The position numbers and the translations under genes are program-made. 33,137 nt of DNA from Actinomadura bangladeshensis. GTDB lineage: Bacteria > Actinomycetota > Actinomycetes > Streptosporangiales > Streptosporangiaceae. Of this stretch, positions 1-9,086 are shown piece after piece. The notes under the pieces were generated by a model. It searched no databases, was not told where the DNA came from, and was given only the letters and a program-made list of their open reading frames with translations. Where the stretch lies: assembly GCF_004348335.1 (NCBI RefSeq), contig NZ_SMJW01000073.1, positions 1 to 33,137 of the forward strand, in the 5' to 3' direction. Each line of letters starts with the position of its first letter. The stretch's first letter is position 1.

Positions 1-329
1 GGCGCCGGGGAGTGCGTGATCGTCGGGCTGACCGGGCGGACCGGCTCGGCGTCGCGGGGCGCCGAGTTCCACCACCAGAGCCCGAAGGAGATCGCGAACA
101 GCACCAGCACGCCGCCGATCAGCTGGACCACCGCCCGGCGGTGGCTCGGCTCGCGATGGCGGCGCAGCGGGCCGGCTCCGCCGCCCCGCGCCCGGCGGGC
201 GGCGCGGCGGGTGCGCCGCCGGTCGCGGCGGCTCGGCGGGCGGGCGCGCTCGCGCGCGGACGGCTCGGTGAACGCGGCGCTCCTGACGAATTCCTCATCG
301 AACACGGGCTCGTCGAAATCTGCGGCCAT
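1..329 (-). CDS. SCO2583/SCO2584-type membrane protein, N-terminal part (runs off the window)
   Basis: The leftward frame opens with ATG at 329-327, preceded by a GGAGAG ribosome binding site. The first residues are acidic and hydrophobic (FDEPVFDEEFVRSAAFTEPS, about residues 5-24), which is the N-terminal signature I associate with the SCO2583/SCO2584 family of actinobacterial membrane proteins. A very basic, Arg-rich stretch follows (about 26-65). After it comes one membrane segment (QLIGGVLVLFAISFGLWWW, about 69-87), so the N-terminus is probably cytoplasmic and the missing C-terminal part external. In Streptomyces this family is linked to spore-wall synthesis genes. Whether that role applies here cannot be judged because the gene is cut by the window edge. 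Frames on the opposite strand across this stretch are shadows. Confidence 0.75.
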   Translation of the reverse strand, partial: MAADFDEPVFDEEFVRSAAFTEPSARERARPPSRRDRRRTRRAARRARGGGAGPLRRHREPSHRRAVVQLIGGVLVLFAISFGLWWWNSAPRDAEPVRPVSPTITHSPA

Positions 330-412
330 GGGGGCTCTCCGGCGCGGGGGCTGTCGGGAACCAAGGCTAGTCGACGCCCCCGACACGTCCGACGTCCGCG
401 CGCACCATTTTC

Positions 413-426
413 TAGAACACGTTCTA
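413..426. promoter_or_regulatory. KstR-type operator upstream of the CYP125 gene
   Basis: TAGAACACGTTCTA fits TnnAACnnGTTnnA, the known consensus of the TetR-family cholesterol-catabolism repressor KstR, at every fixed position. The palindrome extends one base further on each side (412-427). It lies 84 bp upstream of the leftward gene start and about 240 bp upstream of the P450 start, so either direction or both could be controlled. That it acts as an operator is inferred from the motif and the neighbouring genes. Confidence 0.75.
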
Positions 427-534
427 GCTAAACCTGTGCGGTTGAGTGAGGTAGCTCACGGGACGGCCTCTTGATGTCGACGATCGCGAGTGGCAACGGA
501 GAGCAGCGCTCGCATTTTGCCAGATGGGAACGAT

Positions 535-552
535 GATGACTGGCAGGTCATC
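535..552. promoter_or_regulatory. inverted repeat GATGAC-N6-GTCATC in the CYP125 leader
   Basis: This is a perfect 6-bp inverted repeat with a 6-bp spacer, in the 338-bp gap before the CYP125 gene. It could be a third regulator site or the stem of a weak hairpin. I see no second copy in the window, so significance is uncertain. Besides this repeat and the two neighbouring palindromes, the gap 330-667 shows no gene. Confidence 0.3.
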
Positions 553-579
553 ACTCAAACGGTTGATGGAGACCAAAGA

Positions 580-595
580 TTAGACTTGAGTCTCA
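580..595. promoter_or_regulatory. second conserved palindrome (TGAGACT-type) upstream of CYP125
   Basis: TTAGACT-TG-AGTCTCA is a near-perfect inverted repeat 72 bp upstream of the CYP125 start. It matches the perfect version at 5065-5080 and the degenerate one at 11752-11767, both of which also sit beside KstR-type sites. Recurrence at three promoters suggests a second shared regulator. I cannot name that regulator. Confidence 0.55.
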
Positions 596-667
596 TTTGC
601 TCTTGAAGTCGTCCTGGAACCAGTTCTACGGTGACGGCAAGCGCCGTGACACCGGGAGGTACCGCGC

Positions 668-1912
668 ATGACCACCACCGCTTCGGAGACCGCCGCCGTC
701 CCCGCCGGCTTCGACTTCGCCAGCCCGGACCTGATGGCCGAGCGCATCCCGCTCGCCGAGTTCGCGCTGCTGCGCCGGACCGGCGCGCCCTGGTGGAACG
801 AGCAGCCGCGCGGCCGCACCGGGTTCGCCGACGACGGCTTCTGGGTGATCAGCAAGCACGCCGACATCAAGGAGATCTCCCGCGACCACGAGCAGTGGTC
901 GTCCAACGCCAACGGCGCCGTGATCCGGTTCAACGAGACGTTCAGCGCGGAGGAGCTGGACGTCCAGCGGGAGAACCTGCTGCTGCACATGGACCCGCCG
1001 CAGCACGCCAAGCTCCGCAAGATCGTCTCCCGCGGCTTCACCCCGCGCGTCATCAACGGCCTGCACGACGCGCTGCAGGACCGCGCGGAGCGGATCGTCG
1101 CGCAGGCGCGCCGCCGCGGCGGCGAGGGCGACTTCGTCACCGAGGTCGCGGCCGAGCTGCCGCTGCAGGCGATCGCCGAGCTGATGGGCGTCCCGCAGGA
1201 GGACCGGCGCCGGCTGTTCGACTGGTCCAACAAGATGCTCGGCTACGACGACCCCGAGTACAACGACGACCCGGCCTGCGCCGCCGCCGAGATCATCGGC
1301 TACTCGATGGGGCTGGCCGAGCAGCGCCGCGGCTGCCCCGCGCACGACATCGTGACCAAGCTCGTCCAGGCGGACGTGGACGGGCGCGGCCTGTCCGACG
1401 ACGAGTTCGGCTACTTCATGATCCTGCTCGCCGTCGCCGGCAACGAGACGACCCGCAACGCCATCACCCACGGGATGATCGCGTTCATGGACAGCCCGGA
1501 CCAGTGGGAGCTGTTCAAGGCCGAGCGCCCCGAGACCATGGCGGACGAGGTCGTCCGGTGGTCGACGCCCGTCACCGCGTTCCAGCGGACCGCCGTCCGC
1601 GAGGCCGAGCTGGGCGGCGTGCGAATCAAGGCGGGCGACCGCGTGGCGATGTACTACAGCTCCGCCAACTTCGACGAGGACGTCTTCACCGACCCGATGG
1701 CGTTCGACGTCACGCGCGACCCCAACCCGCACCTCGGCTTCGGCGGCACCGGCGCGCACTACTGCATCGGCGCGAACCTGGCCCGCCTGGAGATCGGGCT
1801 GATGTTCGGCGCGATCGCCGACCAGATGCCGAACATCACCCGGCTGGGCGAGCCGCGCCGGCTCCGCTCCGCCTGGCTGAACGGCATCAAGGAGCTGCGC
1901 GTCCGGTACTGA
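668..1912 (+). CDS. cyp125: cytochrome P450, CYP125-type steroid C26/C27 monooxygenase
   Basis: A 414-aa P450 that closely follows the CYP125 sequence pattern I know from Mycobacterium tuberculosis. Shared stretches include PAGFDF near the N-terminus, LPLQAIAELMGVPQEDR, DDEFGYFMILLAVAGNETTR and FGGTGAHYCIGANLAR. The oxygen-activating I-helix motif AGNETT lies at about 257-262, the ExxR motif in DEVVRW near residue 296, and the haem-ligand Cys is Cys366. In the family the enzyme oxidises the terminal methyl of the cholesterol or cholestenone side chain, the first step of side-chain degradation. It needs a ferredoxin and a reductase; a ferredoxin gene lies at 11870. GGGAGGT at 654-660 fixes the ATG start. 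The next gene is a FadA5-type thiolase, the same order as cyp125-fadA5 in mycobacteria. Confidence 0.9.
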   Translation: MTTTASETAAVPAGFDFASPDLMAERIPLAEFALLRRTGAPWWNEQPRGRTGFADDGFWVISKHADIKEISRDHEQWSSNANGAVIRFNETFSAEELDVQRENLLLHMDPPQHAKLRKIVSRGFTPRVINGLHDALQDRAERIVAQARRRGGEGDFVTEVAAELPLQAIAELMGVPQEDRRRLFDWSNKMLGYDDPEYNDDPACAAAEIIGYSMGLAEQRRGCPAHDIVTKLVQADVDGRGLSDDEFGYFMILLAVAGNETTRNAITHGMIAFMDSPDQWELFKAERPETMADEVVRWSTPVTAFQRTAVREAELGGVRIKAGDRVAMYYSSANFDEDVFTDPMAFDVTRDPNPHLGFGGTGAHYCIGANLARLEIGLMFGAIADQMPNITRLGEPRRLRSAWLNGIKELRVRY

Positions 1913-1959
1913 CCCGGCGCCGATCCCTCTCAGCGGGACCCGCCCCTCCCCGGCAAAGT

Positions 1960-3165
<1,206 letters not shown>

Positions 3166-3206
3166 CCCCGACCACCCGCCCCGGCTACCGTGGCCGGGGC
3201 ATTCCC

Positions 3207-4226
3207 ATGCTTGAACAGGCGCGAAAGGCGGTCTCGGTGCGGCCGGAACCTGAGGACCTCGGCGGCGGGCTGTGGAGCGTTCCCGTCCCCATCCCGGACA
3301 ACCCGCTCGCGTACACGCTCGTGTACGCGGTGGAGAGCCCGAAGGGGCCCGTCCTGATCGACGCCGGCTGGCAGCACGAGGACGCCTGGGCGGCCCTGCG
3401 CGACGGCCTCGGCACGTTCGGGATCCAGATGTCGGACGTGCACGGCGTGGTCGTCACGCACTTCCACCCCGACCACTCGGGGCTGGCGGGCCGCGTCCGC
3501 GAGACGTCCGGCGCCTGGATCGCCATGCACCACGCCGACGCCGACATCGTCCGCATGTTCCACGCCTCCGGCATGGGCGGACGCCGTGAGTTCGAGCTGA
3601 CCGCCCTGCGCCGCGCCGGCGCCGCCGAGTCGGACCTGGCCGGCCCGTCCCAGCGGATCCAGGTGTCCCCGCCCGCCATCCCCGACCGGGAGCTGTCGGA
3701 CGGCGACCTCGTCGACGTCCCGGGCCGCCGCCTGCGTGCCGTCTGGACGCCCGGCCACTCCCCCGGCCACATCTGCCTCCACCTGGAGGACGGCGACCGC
3801 ATCTTCACCGGCGACCACGTCCTGCCGCGCATCACCCCGCACATCGGCCTCTACCCCTACGACACCCCCGACATCGACCCGCTGAGCAGCTTCCTCGGCT
3901 CCCTCGACAAGGTCTCGGCCATGACCGTGGACGAGGTCCTCCCGGCGCACCAGTACCGCTTCAACGGCCTCTCCGAACGCGCCCAGGAGATCATCGCCCA
4001 CCACGAGGAGCGCCTGGCCGAGGTCACCGCGCTGCTCTCCGCGACCGCGATCACCCTGTGGGACCTCACGGCGGGCCTCAAATGGCGCCACCCCTGGACC
4101 GACATGTCCCAGCAGGCCCGCCGCATGGCCGCCGCCGAGGCCGCCGCCCACCTCCGCACCCTGGAGACCCGCGGCGCGGCCCGCCGCGAGGGAACCGACG
4201 ACCCCCTCCGCTACGTCCTGCGCTAG
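3207..4226 (+). CDS. MBL-fold metallo-hydrolase (LACTB2/glyoxalase-II-like)
   Basis: A 339-aa metallo-beta-lactamase-fold enzyme. The metal-binding motif T-H-F-H-P-D-H spans residues 84-90, followed by the family's later metal motifs TPGHSPGH and FTGDHVLP. A C-terminal helical, winged-helix-like domain follows (about 250-339), as in LACTB2-type proteins. Such enzymes hydrolyse thioesters, lactones or esters. In this context an acyl-CoA thioester from steroid breakdown is a reasonable but unproven substrate. The start is uncertain: ATG 3207 lacks a strong ribosome site, and GTG 3237, ten codons later behind GAAAGG, is an alternative. It begins 41 bp after fadA5 and is probably co-transcribed with it. 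Confidence 0.8.
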   Translation: MLEQARKAVSVRPEPEDLGGGLWSVPVPIPDNPLAYTLVYAVESPKGPVLIDAGWQHEDAWAALRDGLGTFGIQMSDVHGVVVTHFHPDHSGLAGRVRETSGAWIAMHHADADIVRMFHASGMGGRREFELTALRRAGAAESDLAGPSQRIQVSPPAIPDRELSDGDLVDVPGRRLRAVWTPGHSPGHICLHLEDGDRIFTGDHVLPRITPHIGLYPYDTPDIDPLSSFLGSLDKVSAMTVDEVLPAHQYRFNGLSERAQEIIAHHEERLAEVTALLSATAITLWDLTAGLKWRHPWTDMSQQARRMAAAEAAAHLRTLETRGAARREGTDDPLRYVLR

Positions 4227-4462
4227 CGGGCGCACCCACTGCTCTGCCGCGCAAGCTCGGCGCCGGGACCGACGCCGAACTCCTCGTTCGCCGGCCGCAG
4301 GACGGCGACGGCCCGCGTCATCTCGGCCGCGTCGGCCCGCCGCACGGCACGCGGCAGCGCCGGCGCACGGGTGGCGCGCTGCTGCTTGCCCGTGCCCTTG
4401 TCCGGCCGCCACCCCGTGACCAGGCGGTTCCGCGCCTCCGCAAGGTCGTGGTCGTCAGCCAC
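4223..4462 (-). CDS. small hypothetical protein, convergent with the MBL gene
   Basis: A leftward 79-codon frame starting at GTG 4462. About nine in ten codons end in G or C, as in the real genes here, which argues for coding. The ribosome site is weak and I recognise no domain; the product is basic and alanine-rich. Its TAG stop shares the palindrome CTAG (4223-4226) with the stop of the MBL gene, so the two genes end on the same four bases. It may be genuine or a remnant. The rest of the gap up to 4611 shows nothing clear. Confidence 0.4.
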   Translation of the reverse strand: MADDHDLAEARNRLVTGWRPDKGTGKQQRATRAPALPRAVRRADAAEMTRAVAVLRPANEEFGVGPGAELARQSSGCAR

Positions 4463-4611
4463 GGCCCCGAGCGTCCCGGCACGGCGGGCGTCCGGGCGGA
4501 GGACCTTCGTCCCTTGCCCGCCCTGGGACGGGTGTGTCTCATGGAAAGCAAGGGCCGTCGCGGGGCGATCGTCCGGACGGCCACCAGAAACACCGTTTCG
4601 GGGGGACGTCC

Positions 4612-4971
4612 ATGGAAACCGGAATGCTGATCAGGTGGGGCGCACCGAGGCAGGGGCGGGAGGAGGAGTCCCTCGACCTCTTCCGGCAGTGCGATGAGTA
4701 CTACCGCGGCCTCGTCGCGGACGGAAAGCTCACCTTCTACGAGCCGTTCCTGCTCGGCAGCGGCGACTCCGAGGTCGAGAGCGGATTCTTCATCATCAAG
4801 GGAGAGGTGGCCGGCATCTTCGGCCTGCTGGACGACCAGAAGTTCCGCAACCTCATGACGCAGGGAAGCATCCTCACCGAGCACTACCGCTTCGACATGC
4901 TCGCCGTCGGCGAGAGCGTCGACCGGGGTCTCGACGAGTACCGGCAGGCGCTCACGGCCGTCGGCGTGTAG
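4612..4971 (+). CDS. conserved hypothetical protein, 119 aa
   Basis: The protein starts METGMLIRWGAP after a GGGGGGA ribosome site at 4600-4606. It has the size and pattern of small ferredoxin-like alpha/beta proteins: a strand (LIRWG), a helix (EESLDLFRQCDEYYRGLVADG), strands (FYEPFLLG, ESGFFIIKG) and a further helix. I recall similar uncharacterised proteins of about 120 aa in actinobacteria but know no function. It has no signal peptide, membrane segment or metal motif, so it is probably cytosolic. It stands alone, with its own ribosome site and a strong terminator immediately downstream, between two KstR-type promoters. Confidence 0.8.
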   Translation: METGMLIRWGAPRQGREEESLDLFRQCDEYYRGLVADGKLTFYEPFLLGSGDSEVESGFFIIKGEVAGIFGLLDDQKFRNLMTQGSILTEHYRFDMLAVGESVDRGLDEYRQALTAVGV

Positions 4972-4990
4972 CCGAGGTCACGGCGCGCCC

Positions 4991-5016
4991 AGGGCGAAAC
5001 CGCTCGGTTTCGCCCT
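4991..5016 (+). terminator. rho-independent terminator after the 119-aa gene
   Basis: AGGGCGAAACCG and CGGTTTCGCCCT form a perfect 12-bp stem with a 2-nt nominal loop, followed by the T-rich run GTTCTCGTTC. It lies 20 bp after the stop codon and insulates the next P450 operon. Confidence 0.85.
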
Positions 5017-5064
5017 GTTCTCGTTCACTGGGAGCTGAGTCACTCCGACGCCCGAGACCCTTGA

Positions 5065-5080
5065 TGAGACTGGAGTCTCA
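5065..5080. promoter_or_regulatory. perfect palindrome TGAGACT-N2-AGTCTCA
   Basis: Seven-bp perfect inverted arms with a 2-bp spacer, 3 bp upstream of the KstR-type site. It is the best copy of the element also seen at 580-595 and 11752-11767. It is probably the operator of an unidentified dimeric (perhaps TetR-family) regulator. Confidence 0.6.
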
Positions 5081-5083
5081 TGT

Positions 5084-5097
5084 TAGAACCTGTTCTA
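5084..5097. promoter_or_regulatory. KstR-type operator of the P450-P450-GT-MT operon
   Basis: TAGAACCTGTTCTA matches TnnAACnnGTTnnA at all fixed positions and is palindromic apart from the two central bases. It lies 75 bp before the P450 start at 5173. With the palindrome at 5065 it forms a compact 33-bp composite control region. Confidence 0.8.
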
Positions 5098-5172
5098 GGT
5101 GCGTGCACCAAGCAAGCGCTCGAACGGCCTCCTCGCCTCGTGCGACCTCCGCCCCGGCACGAAGGATCTTCC

Positions 5173-6444
5173 ATGGCACTAGCGACGTCCCCCGTCTCCG
5201 CTCACCGGGCCTTCCGCGCCCCCGAGGTCGACGTCATCGATCCGGGCGTGTACGAGCGCGGGGGCATCCCGCACCGGCAGTTCCAGTGGCTGCGCGACAA
5301 CGACCCGGTGCACTGGCACCAGGACCCCAACGAGGGCGTCCCGGGGTTCTGGGCGGTGACGCGGCACGAGGACGTGGTGTCGGTGTCGCGGCGCGCGAAC
5401 CCCTACTCCTCGCACGAGCGGACGGCGATGTTCGAGGAGTTCGCCGACGACGACATCGCCATGTACGGCCAGATGATGCTGTTCCAGGACCCGCCGGACC
5501 ACACGCGGCTGCGCGCCATCGTGAACAAGGGGTTCACGCCGCGGATGATCGGCCGGCTGGAGGACCACATCCGCAAGATCTGCAACGAGCTGATCGACGA
5601 GGCGGCGCCGCTCGGCGAGTGCGACTTCGTGGAGAAGTTCGCCGCGCCGCTGCCGCTCTACACGATCTGCGAGCTGCTCGGCGCGCCGCTGGAGGACCGG
5701 GAGAAGATCTTCCACTGGTCGAACAAGCTGGTCGCCTTCAACGACCCCGAGTTCATCGGCGGGCGCGAGGAGTCGACGCTGTGCGCCGCCGAGTTCGCCG
5801 AGTGGGGCGGGCAGCTCGCGGCGGCGCGCGAGTCGACGCCGCGCGACGACATCGTGACCAAGCTGCTCACGCCGGACGCCGACGGCTCGCGGGTCAGCCT
5901 GGAGGAGTTCCAGCTGTTCGTGATCATGCTGTCGATCGCCGGCAACGAGACCACCCGGACGGCGACCGCGGGCGGCATGCTGGCCTTCTTCGAGCGGCCC
6001 GACCAGTGGGAGCGGCTGCGCGCCGACCGGAGCCTGCTGCCGAAGGCGGTCGAGGAGATCGTCCGCTGGGTGAGCCCGATCAACCAGTTCCGCCGGACGG
6101 CCCTCGTCGACACCGAGCTCGGCGGCACGCAGATCAAGGCCGGCGACAAGGTCGTGCTGTTCTACGGCTCGGCCAACCGGGACGAGCGCGTGTTCGAGAA
6201 CCCCTACAGCTTCGACGTAGGGCGCGACCCGAACCCGCACATCGGCTTCGGCGGCGGCGGCCCGCACTACTGCCTCGGAACCCACCTCGCGCGGATGAAC
6301 CTGCGGATCATCTTTGAGACCATCCTTGAGCGGATGCCCGACATCCGGCTCGCCGGCGAGCCCCGCCGGCTCCGGTCCAACTTCGTCAACGGCTACAAGG
6401 AGATCCCGGTGAGCTTCACACCGTCGGCCCCGCTGGGGGGCTGA
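5173..6444 (+). CDS. cytochrome P450 of the CYP124/125/142-like group (first of pair)
   Basis: A 423-aa soluble P450. The I-helix motif AGNETTR has its Gly at residue 257, ExxR lies in VEEIVRWVSP, and the haem-binding loop FGGGGPHYCLGTHLAR has Cys367. PDHTRLRAIVNKGFTPRM and PLPLYTICELLGAPLEDREKIF are typical of the group that hydroxylates sterol side chains and methyl-branched lipids. The KstR-type operator upstream supports a steroid or isoprenoid substrate, but the subfamily cannot be fixed from the sequence alone. ATG 5173 follows GAAGGA at 5161-5166. The next P450 starts 30 bp downstream, and the two share a long N-terminal pattern (VDPGxYERGGIPHxQ-like), so they look like a tandem duplication. 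Confidence 0.85.
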   Translation: MALATSPVSAHRAFRAPEVDVIDPGVYERGGIPHRQFQWLRDNDPVHWHQDPNEGVPGFWAVTRHEDVVSVSRRANPYSSHERTAMFEEFADDDIAMYGQMMLFQDPPDHTRLRAIVNKGFTPRMIGRLEDHIRKICNELIDEAAPLGECDFVEKFAAPLPLYTICELLGAPLEDREKIFHWSNKLVAFNDPEFIGGREESTLCAAEFAEWGGQLAAARESTPRDDIVTKLLTPDADGSRVSLEEFQLFVIMLSIAGNETTRTATAGGMLAFFERPDQWERLRADRSLLPKAVEEIVRWVSPINQFRRTALVDTELGGTQIKAGDKVVLFYGSANRDERVFENPYSFDVGRDPNPHIGFGGGGPHYCLGTHLARMNLRIIFETILERMPDIRLAGEPRRLRSNFVNGYKEIPVSFTPSAPLGG

Positions 6445-6474
6445 CGGCGTCCGCGGACGAGGAGGTTCGAGGCG

Positions 6475-7716
6475 ATGACCACCACCCCCGCTCCCGACAT
6501 CGAACTGGTCGACCCCGGCGCGTACGAGCGCGGCGGCATCCCGCACGAGCAGCTGGCGTGGCTGCGCGAGCACGATCCGGTGCACCGGCACCACGGCGAC
6601 CCCGAGCGGGACTACCCGCCGTTCTGGGCGATCACCCGGCACGAGGACGTCGTGCACGTGTCGCGGCATCCGGAGGTGTTCTCGTCGTGGCAGCGGCTCG
6701 CGCTGTTCGACGAGCCGCCGGAGGAGCATCTCGTCCTGCAGCGGATGATGATGCTCAACCAGGATCCGCCGGAGCACACGCGCAAGCGCGGCATCGTCAA
6801 CCGGGGGTTCACCCCGCGGGCGATCGGCGCGCTGGCCGAGCACATCCGCGACATCTGCCGCAGGCTCGTGGCCGAGACCGTGGAGAGGGGGGCGGACGCC
6901 GACTTCGTCCGCGACCTCGCGGCGCCGCTGCCGCTGTATGTGATCTGCGAGCTGCTGGGCGCCCCGCCGGAGGACCGGGAGAAGATCTTCACCTGGTCCA
7001 ACACGCTGATCGGCGGGGACGACCCGGAGTTCCAGCGGACGCCGGAGGAGGGCCAGGCGGCGGCGGCGGAGCTGTACGCCTACGCCAACGTCCTGGCCGC
7101 CGACCGGCGGGAGAACCCGCGCGAGGACATCGTCACCAGGCTGCTCCAGCCCGACGCCGGCGGCGAGGTGCTGTCCGGGGACGAGTTCGAGCTGTTCGTC
7201 ATGCTGCTGTCGGTCGCCGGGAACGAGACGACCCGGAACGCGGCGACCGGCGGCATGCTCGCGCTGCTGGAGCACCCGGAGCAGTGGGCGCGGCTGCGCG
7301 CGGACCGGGCGCTGGTGCGGACGGCGGCGGACGAGATCGTCCGCTGGGTCACCCCGGTCAACCTGTTCCGGCGGACCGCCGTCCGGGACGTCGAGCTCCG
7401 CGGCAGGAAGATCAGGGAGGGCGACAAGGTCGTCGTCTTCTACTCGTCCGCGAACCGCGACGAGGCCGTGTTCGCCGACCCCTGGACGTTCGACGTGGGC
7501 CGGGACCCGAACCCGCACCTGGGCTTCGGCGGCGGCGGGCCGCACTTCTGCCTGGGGTCCCATCTCGCCCGGCTTGAGCTGAGTGTGCTCTTCGAAACAC
7601 TCTTGGACACTGTGCCCAATATTGAACTCAGCGGTAACGTTCGCAGGCTAAGGTCTAGTTTCATCAACGGCATTAAGGAGATGCCGGTACGCGTGCGTCC
7701 GGCGTCCCTCGACTGA
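6475..7716 (+). CDS. cytochrome P450 of the CYP124/125/142-like group (second of pair)
   Basis: A 413-aa P450 closely related to its upstream neighbour. It has AGNETTR (Gly249), ADEIVRWVTP as the ExxR motif and the haem loop FGGGGPHFCLGSHLAR with Cys359. It lacks the roughly 20-residue N-terminal extension of the first copy. GAGGAGG around 6460 sets the ATG. The function is probably hydroxylation of a steroid or lipid chain. About the last 140 bases of coding sequence (7575-7700) are odd: many codons there end in A or T (CTT, AGT, GAA, ACA, TTG, ACT, AAT, ATT, CTA), unlike the rest of the gene. This may mark an embedded promoter for the next gene or a recombination join. Confidence 0.85.
   Translation: MTTTPAPDIELVDPGAYERGGIPHEQLAWLREHDPVHRHHGDPERDYPPFWAITRHEDVVHVSRHPEVFSSWQRLALFDEPPEEHLVLQRMMMLNQDPPEHTRKRGIVNRGFTPRAIGALAEHIRDICRRLVAETVERGADADFVRDLAAPLPLYVICELLGAPPEDREKIFTWSNTLIGGDDPEFQRTPEEGQAAAAELYAYANVLAADRRENPREDIVTRLLQPDAGGEVLSGDEFELFVMLLSVAGNETTRNAATGGMLALLEHPEQWARLRADRALVRTAADEIVRWVTPVNLFRRTAVRDVELRGRKIREGDKVVVFYSSANRDEAVFADPWTFDVGRDPNPHLGFGGGGPHFCLGSHLARLELSVLFETLLDTVPNIELSGNVRRLRSSFINGIKEMPVRVRPASLD
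7622..7649 (+). promoter_or_regulatory. possible internal promoter before the glycosyltransferase
   Basis: TTGAAC (7622-7627), a 16-bp spacer and CAGGCT (7644-7649) resemble an actinobacterial sigma-70-type promoter. They lie inside the compositionally odd 3' end of the second P450. It would give extra transcription of the glycosyltransferase gene 95 bp downstream. Sequence resemblance only. Confidence 0.25.
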
Positions 7717-7744
7717 CGGGAGTGGTCCGTGGGCAGGGTCTGGC

Positions 7745-9040
7745 GTGGCTGAGGCAGGCGAGGCGGGCGGCTCTTCGCCCTCGGATCCGCTGCGGGTGGC
7801 CCTGCTCTCGTACCGGAGCAAGCCGCACTGCGGCGGCCAGGGGGTCTACCTCCGGCACCTGAGCCGGGAGCTGGTCGACCTCGGCCACCGGGTCGAGGTG
7901 ATCTCCGGCCAGCCGTATCCCGAGCTGGACCGGGACGAGATCACCCTCACCAAGCTGCCGAGCCTGGACCTGTACCGGGACGAGGACCCGTTCCGCACCC
8001 CGGGCCTCGGCGAGTTCCGCGACTGGGTCGACGTCCTGGAGTTCGCGCACATGAAGACGGGCGGCTTCCCCGAGCCGCTGACGTTCTCGATGCGCGCGCT
8101 GCGGCTGCTCAAGCGGCGCCGCCGCGACTTCGACGTCGTGCACGACAACCAGGTCCTCGGGCTCGGCAACCTCGGTATCGGCCGGCTCGGGCTGCCGCTG
8201 GTCACGAGCATCCACCACCCGATCAGCGTGGACCGGCGCATCGAGATCGAGGCGGCGCGCGGCATCAAGCAGAAGCTCGGCAAGCGCCGCTGGTACGGGT
8301 TCGTCGCCATGCAGGCGCAGGTGTCGCGGCGCATCGGCCCGGTGCTGACGGTGTCGGAGTCGTCCAAGGTCGACATCGTCAAGGACTTCAAGGTCGACCC
8401 GCGCGACATCGAGATCCTGCCGCTCGGCGTCGACACCCGCGTCTTCCATCCGCGCGGCGAGCGCGTCCCCGGCCGCATCGTGGCGATGGCCAGCGCGGAC
8501 GCGCCGATCAAGGGCGTGGACGTGCTGCTGCGCGCGGTCGCCAAGCTCGCCACCGAGCGGGACGTCCACGTCATCGTCGTCAGCAAGCCGCAGAAGGACG
8601 GCCCGACCGAGAAGCTCGTGCGCGAACTGGCGCTCGGCGACCGGGTGAGGTTCGTCAGCGGCATCAGCGACGACGAACTGGGCGAGTTGCTGGCGTCGGC
8701 CGAGATCGCCGTCGTCCCCTCCCGCTACGAGGGGTTCTCGCTGCCCGCCGTGGAGCACATGGCGTCCGGGTCGCCGCTGGTCGCGAGCCGCGCCGGCGCG
8801 CTGCCCGAGGTCGTCGGCGACGCCGGTATCCTCGTCCAGCCCGGCGACGTCGAGGAGCTGGCCGCGACCCTGCACCGCCTGCACGACTCCCCCGAGGAGC
8901 GGGCGAAGGCCGGTGCCGCCGGGCTCGCGCGCGTCCAGGAGCGCTTCGCCTGGCCTGCCGTGGCGCAGGCCACCGTCGAGCACTACCGGGCCGCGATCAC
9001 CCAGCAGAACTACCGGCGGCTGGCCGCCGGGGGCAACTGA
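7745..9040 (+). CDS. GT4-family glycosyltransferase (GT-B fold)
   Basis: A 431-aa glycosyltransferase. The N-terminal half starts RVALLSYRSKPHCGGQGVYL, with the glycine-rich GGQG loop usual in GT4 enzymes. The C-terminal half has the donor-binding motif RYEGFSLPAVEHMASG, in which Glu329 and Glu337 form the E-x7-E pair of retaining GT4 enzymes. No membrane segment is seen; it would act in the cytosol or at the inner membrane face with a nucleotide sugar. The acceptor is unknown. It starts at GTG 7745, 28 bp after the second P450, and is followed by a methyltransferase and a toroid-fold protein, so it is probably part of the KstR-controlled transcript and may glycosylate an oxidised lipid or sterol. 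That last point is inference. Confidence 0.85.
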   Translation: MAEAGEAGGSSPSDPLRVALLSYRSKPHCGGQGVYLRHLSRELVDLGHRVEVISGQPYPELDRDEITLTKLPSLDLYRDEDPFRTPGLGEFRDWVDVLEFAHMKTGGFPEPLTFSMRALRLLKRRRRDFDVVHDNQVLGLGNLGIGRLGLPLVTSIHHPISVDRRIEIEAARGIKQKLGKRRWYGFVAMQAQVSRRIGPVLTVSESSKVDIVKDFKVDPRDIEILPLGVDTRVFHPRGERVPGRIVAMASADAPIKGVDVLLRAVAKLATERDVHVIVVSKPQKDGPTEKLVRELALGDRVRFVSGISDDELGELLASAEIAVVPSRYEGFSLPAVEHMASGSPLVASRAGALPEVVGDAGILVQPGDVEELAATLHRLHDSPEERAKAGAAGLARVQERFAWPAVAQATVEHYRAAITQQNYRRLAAGGN

Positions 9041-9086
9041 GGGACCGTCCGCCGGACGTCCTGCGCATGGAAGGAGCACGACCCTG

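Noticed and set aside
4318-4884. 188-codon leftward frame opposite the 119-aa gene
   Set aside because: Its N-terminal half is the complement of a better gene with a ribosome site and terminator; the distal part has no support.
5179-7563. 794-codon leftward frame across both P450 genes
   Set aside because: Antisense shadow created by high GC; no domain, and the opposite strand encodes two intact P450s.
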